A stretch of 64,000 bases of DNA from Pleurodeles waltl (taxonomy: Eukaryota; Chordata; Amphibia; Caudata; Salamandridae), in NCBI RefSeq assembly GCF_031143425.1, contig NC_090445.1:821474817-821538816 (forward strand), read 5' to 3'. A program made the translations under genes and the position numbers. The notes under the pieces are model-generated. The model was not told the origin of the DNA and searched no databases. It was given only the letters and a program-made list of their open reading frames with translations. Numbering within the stretch: position 1 is the first letter of the stretch; each line of letters begins with the position of its first letter. Shown piece by piece: positions 55,553 to 64,000 of the stretch.

Positions 55553-55985
55553 CTTGAAGCGCTTTACTTATGTGGCCTGAATCACTTTGATTGTTGTACC
55601 AAGAACATTTTACTCCTGTGGATTGAAGCGCTTTGATTGCCGTGCCAAGAGCTCTTTTCATCTGTGAACTGAAGCGCTTGAATTGCCGTGCCAAGAATGT
55701 TTTACACCTATGGACTGAAGCGCTTAAATTGCCGGGCCAAGAGCCCTTTACACCTGTGGACTGAAGCGCCTGAACTGCCGCGCCAAGAGCGCTTTACATC
55801 TGTGGACTGAAGCGCCTGAATTGTCGTGCCACGAGCGCTTTACACCTGTGGACTGAAGCGCTTGAATTGCCGTGCCTAGAGCGCTTTACATCTGTGGACT
55901 GAAACGCCTTTGATCATCGCGCCTAGGCCGCTGTAACCTGGAAACTGGAAAGGCTTTGCTTGTTGTGCTAAGGGGCGCTTTACTT
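55553..55985. repeat. 46-bp tandem array, about nine units
   Basis: Units read close to GCGCTTTACACCTGTGGACT followed by GAAGCGCTTGAATTGCCGTG and CCAAGA, head to tail. The central units (55680-55900) differ by one or two bases; outer units are more diverged, the usual pattern for unequal exchange. Each unit has AAGCGCTT and GAGCGCTTT words that are partly self-complementary. Not a CRISPR array: there are no unique spacers. Confidence 0.93.
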
Positions 55986-57247
55986 CTGAAAGTAATGACT
56001 TCCTCTAAAGTTGAAGTCATCAAGGCCTTACCGCTACGAGTACGACCTACTCGTTTTTGAATTCACCATGGAAACAAGGATACTTTGATCGGATGCCACT
56101 CTGCCATGCAGGAACTCTGCTCTTCTTCAGAGAATCCCCCACGAGGTCTGACTGCATCGAAGTCTTCAAAATAGTGAGCAACGTGCTAGGGGTGTGGCTG
56201 GGCTTTATAGGCCTGCCACACCCCAAGATGGCGGCTGCTTCTAAAAACATGGGAATTGTAGTCCCTTCATGGAATAGCACTGATAAGTGCATCTTGTCCA
56301 CCAATGTCCTGAACCTGCAGCTCTATGAGCTTTGCCACAGGGCAGACGACGCTGATGGCCACCTTTGGAGCAAGAGGGGATGACTAGTGGTGCGCAGAAA
56401 GTGCTGCAGAGCTGCGCAGCGGAGTTTCGGGCGGGATCTGGACCGCGCATTGTCTTATTCCTGACGGATATTCCCTCAGAATTGTTTTTTGACTGCCTGC
56501 AGGTAAAACAAAGAATTGGCAAAGCCAATAGGCCTGGTTTTATTATGCCAATGCATGTAACCATCAACACTCTCACAAATACAGTTAACTTGTTTTGTAT
56601 GCACACATACATTTCTTCACATGAAAGCCAGCCCTATTGACTTTACCAATGCTAGGAAAAGTATCAGAAAAGGATTGTTTTCTATAATACTGATTGTTTC
56701 CTATTCATAATGTACATTTGTGGTAAATAATTGAATGTGATGATTGTATGTACTTTTCAGCTTTTAAACAGTTCCTGATGCATTGTATTGGAAACACTTC
56801 TTAGAGGGTAGAACGATACCCTTAACGGCCAAAAGCAGAGAGAGTGAGAAATACTACTTTGGAGGAGCCCCCAAACCCCACCACCCCAAATGCGTGTAAA
56901 GAAGATATTAGTTCTCAGTAACGCATATTACAACATTATTCCTCAAATATGCCTGCAGCCCACTTGGGAATGCCAGAATGCTCATATGGCCAGTCCGGTC
57001 CTGGTTTAAAGGTATTATTTGGGACCCATAGAGTTTAATGCATTTTACTGGAGATTTCGGTTATGGATACTCCTTAAGTATATGCCCAGACTTCTCCTTT
57101 AGTTGGCGGATGAGCTGTTCTTAAAAGTAACCAAATACTTGAGAGTAGCCAGTCAGTTGTTTTGTATTGTCCTCTATTTAACTATCCAGCTTGCAGGTCA
57201 AAAATACACTTTGTTTCCTGATAGGGGTGTCTGCGAAGGTACATAAT
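55986..57247. other. No recognisable gene
   Basis: 56050-56400 is moderately GC-rich with short open frames on both strands. AT-rich thereafter. Nothing supported. Confidence 0.35.
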
Positions 57248-57427
57248 GGGCCTGATTACAACTTTGGAGGAGGTGTTAATCTGTCCCAAAAGTGACGGAT
57301 ATACCACCAGCCGTATTACGAGTCCATTATATCCTATGGAACTCGTAATACGGCTGGTGGTATATCTGTCACTTTACCGTCACTTTTGGGACGGATTAAC
57401 ACCTCCTCCAAAGTTGTAATCAGGCCC
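57248..57427. mobile_element. Near-perfect 180-bp palindromic MITE
   Basis: GGGCCTGATTACAACTTTGG at the left end and its inverse at the right end begin a palindrome whose arms pair through to ACGAGT-CCATTATATCCTATGG-ACTCGT at the centre. The only substantial asymmetry is an 11-nt stretch (TTTACCGTCAC region, about 57374-57384) present only in the right arm. AAT flanks both sides (57245-57247, 57428-57430), possibly a 3-bp target duplication. Non-coding. The terminal motif GGGCCTGATTA also occurs, inverted, at 59791-59801. Confidence 0.85.
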
Positions 57428-59765
57428 AATATGCCTAAAAATCCTATTCTTAAGAATCACACAAGATGTTGATTTTATCTTCTTTATCACTTGAAATCCA
57501 GTATCCTAGTTTTTCATGTGCTTGTGCCTTATATAAATACCCCTTAAGACATTGTGTAGGTGAAGACTGATGACCAGATCTTTCTCATGGGCGTCATTAT
57601 GCATACAGACATTCATTCAGTGTTTCACGGTTACATACAAAGACAGCTCATAAGACTCATATGCGCTTATGACTAAAAACAGACACACAAATTTAGAATG
57701 TTCATAGAGTAAGTTAGTTCCCTGTCCATTTATACCATCCATCAACATATTGTCTGTGGTCTATGAGCCACAGACTACCCTTCCAGGTAGAGTGGCTGCC
57801 ACAATCAACTTTAATCCCAACATTGCCCCTAATCGACTCCTCCTCCCCCAAATGAAATATGCAGTAGACGTGTCTTTCTGTACTCTGCCCACCTGCCATG
57901 TTCTCTCCATCTCCCCGTCTAGGCTTTCTCGTTCCCCAAGGCAGTTCACTTGCACACAAACACACACTAGTACAGGCTTTAACAATGTTAGGTTTCCCCA
58001 CACAATATTTCACACGTTGTGCAATGGTGACAGACTAGTGCAAACAAAACTGAGGGAGCGAGGTGCCTGCCCCAAAAGCAAAGACATCCAGCTAAGAACT
58101 TTTAAATCCAAGAGGCTTTGTGAAAGAGCCATGAACTAAGCAGAAGGGGGAGGGTACATGAAAGATTAATCCGAAATGCTCCGATCAACAGGCCAGCCCA
58201 CCACCTGGCAGTCCTGTATGGTAGCATTCCACCCATCATAAGATGTCCCTGTTTGGAGAGCTAAAAACATTTGTCTGTTCCTGACGTGCAAGTCAGCTTT
58301 TCTTAACCCTGAATGCTTGTCCCGTGAGATTCAGAAAAGCTTCAACTATTTGATACCTGATGGACTCCACACTCTGGAGCAGAAAAAGGTCTGAAGTCAC
58401 CTATGATCCTAGAAGCAGACACTGCATGATGACCCCAGGAAACTAAGAGAGTAAGGTAACCTCTTAACTGAGCCAAAAGAGGGTGTTTCTCCTCAAAGGA
58501 GAAATACAGAAGTATAACAAGGTGAAGGGGTAGTCTTATTAATAAGAGTCTAAAGGTCTTTGGTTTAAAGAGAGCTACTGCAAGGCATGGGAGTGGAGAC
58601 TAGGGTTGACCAGGTGGGTGGCTGACACCAGGATGTGGACGCACATTCTAGAACAACCCTGGTGAGGAAGGAAGACGCTGTGATGATGTCTCCTTCATTC
58701 ATTTCCCTCTGCATCTTCTGTTCTTTCACCAGCACCACTTCCCGCACCTCGGGAAGACACAATGGAGGTCAGATTTCTGCAATCATCACTGCAGGAGTTT
58801 GTCTTTTATGGTTTATCATTCTTTGTCATAGCTCCGCAAAGTTGATATTTAGTCATAATATTAACCAGTGTTGTAAGATGTAGTACTCTCAATCTAGTGA
58901 AATGTTTAGATAGTAAACCTACAATTTATTTGCGTAATATGGAGCCACTTCCTATCAAGTTGCTTCAAGGCTCAGCATGTAGGCGTCACTGAACACATGA
59001 CATAATTTGACAGAAGAAAACTTGATACATCTTGGTTGAAAATTCGAAATTTATAGTTTGAAATGCAATTGACATGCGACAAATAATGAATCAATTTAGT
59101 TTGGAAGGCTGTTGTATATGTAAAAAAGCATATAGTTCAAAGTCAGTTATCCTGAAAATGTCTCGCTAATTTATCTAAACATTTGCAACGCGTTTTGAAA
59201 AAAGTTTTTTAATACTTTTTTTTTTTAACCTCAGCCTTGACTTTAGCCATTTTGGCCACAACAGCCATGTCACTATAGTGTTGTAAGAGTACGTTTTTGC
59301 AAAGTCATAGTGCTTAAAGTTCAATTTCCAAACTTCTTTCCAAACTAGTACGTTAGGCAGATTTATTTTCATGAAATCATGTGGCTGACAATAACATTTC
59401 AAGCGGGTATTCTCATACATAAATCTTATGGACCCAGGTTTTCTGAGTGAAATACTTAATGAAAAATCACTCCCATTCTCCACCTGCTCTGAACCGGTTG
59501 TAAATGGGAGGTGATGTGGGGGGTGTGACGGGGTGGGGAAAGTGGCAGGGGACAAAAAAGGAAGTGACATGGTGGAGTGTGGAGGGGGAGCGTGGAGGGG
59601 CAGCTTGGTCAGGGACTGAGGTCGGGCTACACTTGCATCCCAATTCCAAAGTGATTTCACCAGCAGCATTTTCTAGCTGCCAAAATCAGGTTCACTGTTC
59701 CCGCATCCAAAAAAGCTGGGTGAAGAAACACCACCCAGTTATAATTGGGTAGAATGGTATCTCAC
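57428..59765. other. No recognisable gene
   Basis: Several open frames (57750-58139 plus, 129 residues; 59175-59669 minus, 164 residues) lack recognisable domains. The latter spans a Pro-rich stretch caused by the G-rich 59500-59610 region and is not supported as a gene. Confidence 0.35.
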
Positions 59766-59801
59766 CTGGCAATACAACTTCACTCAACTTATAATCAGGC
59801 C
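59766..59801. repeat. Element end with GGGCCTGATTATAAG motif
   Basis: CTTATAATCAGGCCC at 59787-59801 is the inverse of a GGGCCTGATTA end like that of the palindrome at 57248. The body would lie to the left but its other end is not visible. Confidence 0.35.
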
Positions 59802-59910
59802 CTAAATGTTTTTAGCCTATAACACCGATATAGAGTTTCATGATTTAAGGACAACCATAAAAAATAAGTCGATGTCCCATCTGCCCTATTTAGAGTGTAT
59901 ACGTGGCTAT

Positions 59911-62200
59911 TGTAGGAAACTGGCCCTTTTTTTAATCTTGCCAGTTGTCGGAAGCTGGCCCTTTATGTGGTATGTGAATACTGTGTAAAGGGTCCATGGG
60001 TTTCCCAGTGAGTGGGCTGGGCTTACTATCATTCCCAAAGTGCTCTATTTAGGGGTAGTGTGGTTGAGCAGTCTTAGGTTTAACACAGAGAATTGCAAGA
60101 TATCTACAAATACACTCAATAGTCAATAAATGAGACGCACAACTCAAAAAGGAGATTCACTCCCATTTATATAAATAGCAAGTATCTTTATATATGTTTA
60201 GGCAATAGAGAGCAATCGTTCTGGTAAGTACATTTTCAAATAGGAGTTCTTTTTACTTTAAAAAGTGACACAGTGCAATTTCTGAGTTATGAAATATTAT
60301 CCAAAGGGAGGAAAAACAAGTTCTGTAATCAAGTACTGTATGACAAATTATGGAACCAATCTCCGAGACTAGTGGTGAGTATTGGGCACACCAAGAGGTC
60401 ACTCCGGGTGGCACTTTGGCGGCCGGGTGCAGTGGTGTTGTACGGTGTTGGGTGCCCAATGTATTTCAGTGGAGATCGGCCTCCATTGAAAAGGGCTGCA
60501 GACTCTGGCTAGGAGGCCAGTCGAGGTCAACCAACAGGAAGGTTACAAACGGAGGATGCTCAGGGACCTAGGTGCACCGTTGGTCCTGTTCTCCACAGGT
60601 CAGGGGCGACGGGTGCAGAGGTGCTCTTTGGTATTGGGTTTCTGTGTCCAGGAGCACTTGCTTTTGAGAGGTCCTGTGGTCTGAGGCTGCAGGCATCATC
60701 GGGGAGTCCAGGTGTGGTGAAACCACAGTGGACGTGAGCTCAGAGGAGGTGAGGGGCTTTTTTGATACCAGGTGTGCACTGCAACTTGGGTTGGAGGCGA
60801 CGAGTGCAGTGGTTGTTTTAAGCATTGGGTTTCCCTCACTACAGAAGCCGCGGGAGAGGGGGCCTGCATGCAGAAGCTGCAGGTGACTTCAGGGAGTCCA
60901 GGAGGGGTGAAACCATGATGGACTCAGACTCTGGGGAGCTGAGGAACCTTGTTGGTACCAGTGGTCCACTTCACCTCGGGTCGGAGACGATTGGTGCAGT
61001 GGGGACTTCAGGTGTCAGCTTTGGCTCTTCCCGAGGCTTCAGAGTCCCTTCTTTGGAGGTATTTGGAGAACAGGTCCACTGTTCACGGGAGGTCTTTAGT
61101 CTTTATTGAAGGTAGGCAGTCCTCCCGGGTTTCTGGAGTTTCAGCTGCAGGACAGGTTGACGAGGGATGCAGACAGGCCAGCGGGGTTGGTACCAGGTCA
61201 ACTGCTTCTTTTCTCCTCTTCTGCTGTTGTGGCTCTTCGGTGTTCTTGGTCTACTTTGGTCATCAGGATATGCCTCTCTGGTGCCAGTGGCTCCCCAAAT
61301 ACTGAATTTAGGAGTGTTAGGGGGTGTGTACGGTAGTGGCCAATGTGCTACTGATCCTTGGGGTCACTACGTCCCCTATATGACCACTTTCTGTTGGAAG
61401 TGGGCATAACCCTGTCCCAGAATGCATAAGTATGCCGTCACCAAGATGGCTACTTCTGAAAAATCATGTCCACCTCACAAGGGTGGTACTACTCTGGGGG
61501 TGGGATTGCCTACTTAACTAGCTAATTTTCCCACCTATCCAGGTGCCAAATGTGCTCTGGACAGGGTGTGCAGGGATACTTCCTTTCCTGTGAGGGAAGT
61601 CAGATTTGCATTTCAAAGGCGGCAGCCCTTGGAGGCTTGCCATCTTAGGAAGGGTCGTCAGCAGGTCATCCTGTGGGAGGGGATTTTACACCCTCTTCCC
61701 GGACAGGGTTTTGTTCTGGACCTCCGGAGAACAGAAGGGACTCACCCTAGGGGTCCAGAACGGTGTCTCGGGTGGCAGGCTAGCAGAAACTGGTCAGCGA
61801 GCACACCAGAGGCCGGTAGGATTTCAGAGGGCACCTCTAAGGTACCCTCTGGGTGCATGCATTGGTAAACTGTTAGAGGGATGACTTACATTATATTGCA
61901 TGCATTGTTAGGGGTGTTTTCACTTTTGTCTGCACCCAGACACACAGCCTGCAATGGCAGCCTGTCATGTGCTTGGTGAGGGTACCCCAGGCCCTAGGTA
62001 CCAGGGGTACCATTTACTAGGGACTTACAGAGGGTGCTAAAGGTTTTGCTAATTGGGAAAACCACTGTGCATTTTTTGGGAAAGAGCTATGGCACTGGGA
62101 CCTGGTTAGCAGGAACCCCAGTGCACTTTCAGTCAAAATTACATCAGATACCAGGCAAAAAGTGGGGGCTAACCATTTAAAAAAGAGGTACTTTCTTACT
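59911..62200. mobile_element. Long solo-LTR-like repeat (about 2.3 kb)
   Basis: It starts TGTAGGAAACTGGCCC and ends AAGAGGTACTTTCTTACT; the ends are short imperfect inverted repeats (TGTAGGAAA / TTTCTTACT), as in LTRs with TG...CA ends after one or two mutations. Flanking 5-mers GCTAT (59906-59910) and GATAT (62201-62205) match at four of five. The first 50 bases contain a duplicated start (TGTCGGAAGCTGGCCC at 59945). The middle holds degenerate tandem subrepeats (60424-61100). No gag, pol or env reading frame, so a solo LTR is the most economical reading; a large non-autonomous element is the alternative. Confidence 0.45.
60424..61100. repeat. Degenerate tandem subrepeats, period about 190 bp
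   Basis: GGTGCAGTGG-type unit starts recur at about 60424, 60613, 60797 and 60992. Each is followed by a GGTGTTGGGT/TATTGGGTTTC word, and the middle units share GGGAGTCCAGG, GGTGAAACCA and GGACTCAGA/GGACGTGAG words. This array explains the overlapping open frames here. Confidence 0.7.
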
Positions 62201-62205
62201 GATAT

Positions 62206-63089
62206 CTATCGTAAAATAGGGTGGCCAGGATATTCATCTATTTTTTTATTGATGTCCTGCATCTGCCAAACTTAAGTCTGAGCCTAAATGTCTTGAACTA
62301 AGAGTATTAAATTAAATGTTTTTCAAGTTAACTGTAGAGCCTGGAGCAATAGGACACATTCTTAAACCAGGAGGTGTAGTTTGTACAACAATTGGTTTGT
62401 GAATGGGCACGCAACCTACACATTTGCAGTGGATTGTAAAACAATTAATATGGAATTTTATCGAAGATTCATATTAAGTAGGCAAGCCACATTGGCAACC
62501 CCGATTTTTATATTCGCAAAAGGGTTGTAGCAGCACATGGCACAATACAATTCTGTGGTGGCAAACCTTGTGATTTTACACATCGCAGGGATTGTGAGTG
62601 TAAATGAGTTAGTACATCTGGTCCTATGTACCTGAGTCTAAGTCAATATTGCTTATTTGGTGTAAAGTTCAATAGGATCTGCCAGGAATGGAGCGTGTTG
62701 CAGCCCAGGGACTGTAAAGAGTTTCAAACCTTCTCAGGTTCATAGATAAACTAAGGTACATTATCCTCCATTTCAGGCGAGTCTGCTGTAGACTGAATTG
62801 GAAAACAAGCCTCGCCCTGTCGGCACTGGTAGCCAGCCCACGAGTTCTTATTTCACAAAAATGAACTTCAAAAACACAGGGACTTCCACTTCTGGGCCCA
62901 GCCTGGAATGCCTTTGCTGACATCAGCAGCTGCAAATATTCCTTTCAGCTGAATTAGGCATTTTCAAACACAGTGGCACCTTTTACCCTACCGTTAGGCA
63001 TCTGGATTTGCTTACAGAAAATGGATTTAAAGAACAATGAGAAGGTGCCGGGCTGTTTTTTTTAAGACTTGTGTTTGAAATATCGTGTT
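62206..63089. other. No recognisable gene
   Basis: Ordinary sequence. The 88-residue minus-strand frame at 62669-62935 has no recognised motif and no splice context. Confidence 0.35.
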
Positions 63090-63335
63090 ACCAAGGTGTG
63101 GGACCTTGATTTACTTCCACTCTTTCAATGCCTTATACTGAAGCATAGTCTTGAAGGGCGGCCCTTGTCACCACTCTCTGTGAAAAGTACCTCTCTTGGC
63201 CAGTTTTGCTTTATTTTTTCCAGCAAGGAAGCACGCCGTGAAAGAAAGACTGTGAGATGGTCGAATTCCACATTTAAAAAGTCAGTTTGATGTGATTTTA
63301 AATGATTTATGATACACCTAATGTTGTTCAGGTAA
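63090..63335. other. Possible conserved noncoding sequence
   Basis: Unique-looking sequence with AT-rich words (CACATTTAAAAAGTCAG, GATTTTAAATGATTTATG) and no repeat signature, open on both strands only by chance. Same texture argument as for 40440; unverified. Confidence 0.2.
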
Positions 63336-64000
63336 CTCCTCTCTGTGGTGTGGGTATTTTCCTCCATAGTCTGCCATTAAGATGCCTTACGCTCATGGAA
63401 TTTCAGAGTAGTTTGCTACATGCTAACCTCTCACGTTTTCCTGTGTGTTCTGAGTGACATGTACAGCATGCCCTAGACTTCTATGAGTTACTATTTGTAG
63501 TCTAGAACTCCTAAAAGGAGAAAAAACAATCTACATTAAAAGCAAATGATAGCATTGTCAGCTACGTAAGTCTGGTGAGGGCCAGACGTAATAGGCCTGA
63601 CCTGAGCCTCAACAGTGCTCTGCAGAAGTGGAACATTTGGGGCACAGAGCATGTGCCTCTCAAACTGCACAGATCTACAAAGAAAAGTAAAATCTCCCTG
63701 CTCCTTGGTCTTGTCTGTTGCCGTTTGCCACCACCTTATTGTTTACCTTTCAAGAAAAGCAGTGAAAGCAAACAGGGCTGGCTTATGAGTGCAATGTGAA
63801 GCCATACCTAACACTCAATGTAGGTTAGTGAATGCCCGTCTCCAAGCTGTTCGCTGCCAGAGAAAAACACTATAAATGATAACACTACAAAGTATCTGAG
63901 ACACTTTAATAGCATTTCAATGTCACTCGGAATGGTTTTGGGGATTTTCATCAAAGCCATGGCAGTTGTTGTGTCGTGTGGTGTCTTGCTTGCAAATATT
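63336..64000. other. No recognisable gene
   Basis: Nothing supported to the end of the window. Confidence 0.35.

Noticed and set aside
55553..55985. CRISPR array
   Set aside because: Whole 46-bp units repeat without unique spacers, in a eukaryotic window.
59175..59669. 164-residue minus-strand frame
   Set aside because: Pro-rich segment arises from a G-rich tract; no domain and no homologous look.
61566..61884. Two overlapping open frames of 92-100 residues
   Set aside because: They lie within the LTR-like repeat and overlap in different frames; no retroviral or other domain seen.

Overview
This window looks like intergenic or intronic DNA from a large, repeat-rich vertebrate genome, most likely an amphibian and possibly a salamander or newt. 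Support from the sequence: no dense coding, two intact Tc1-type transposons, many hAT-type MITEs with clear 8-bp target duplications, decayed LINEs with L2/CR1-like reverse transcriptase, a tRNA-derived SINE, a possible long solo LTR, and many degenerate minisatellites. The species assignment is inference; no host gene identifies it. The only certain complete genes are the two transposases. One 29-nt stretch (6745-6773) has near-ideal splice sites on both sides and may be a small host exon.

Layout. 1-9.6 kb: old repeat fragments, a pyrimidine-rich minisatellite (0.74-1.42 kb), a triplet-phased Thr/Ser-coding-like minisatellite (4.42-5.33 kb), the candidate exon in a GC-rich patch, a 1-kb minisatellite after it, and long TA/GA microsatellites. 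12-23 kb is a nested mobile-element cluster: two hAT MITEs, two long-inverted-repeat elements with Tc1 copy 1 between them, a GC-rich tandem array split by a third kind of hAT MITE, a LINE 3' end and another hAT MITE. 23-29 kb holds little I can name. 29.5-31.0 kb is Tc1 copy 2. 31-47 kb has more copies of the main hAT MITE family (one splits a SINE), a CpG-rich block and several stretches that read like conserved noncoding DNA. 47-53 kb has a fold-back microsatellite and two decayed LINEs. 55-62 kb has a 46-bp tandem array, a near-perfect 180-bp palindrome and a 2.3-kb LTR-like repeat.

How the parts relate. The Tc1 copies are both 1562 bp, differ at about 15 positions by my reading, have open 338-residue transposases with a DDE triad of 37-residue spacing (DD37E), and carry nested outer and inner inverted repeats. 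They are the youngest insertions here. One difference falls in the putative poly(A) hexamer, intact in copy 2 and broken in copy 1. The hAT MITEs encode nothing and would depend on a transposase from elsewhere. Insertions into other repeats give a relative age order: SINE, then hAT MITE; GC tandem array, then hAT MITE; long-inverted-repeat elements and their TA run, then Tc1. All comparisons were made by eye.
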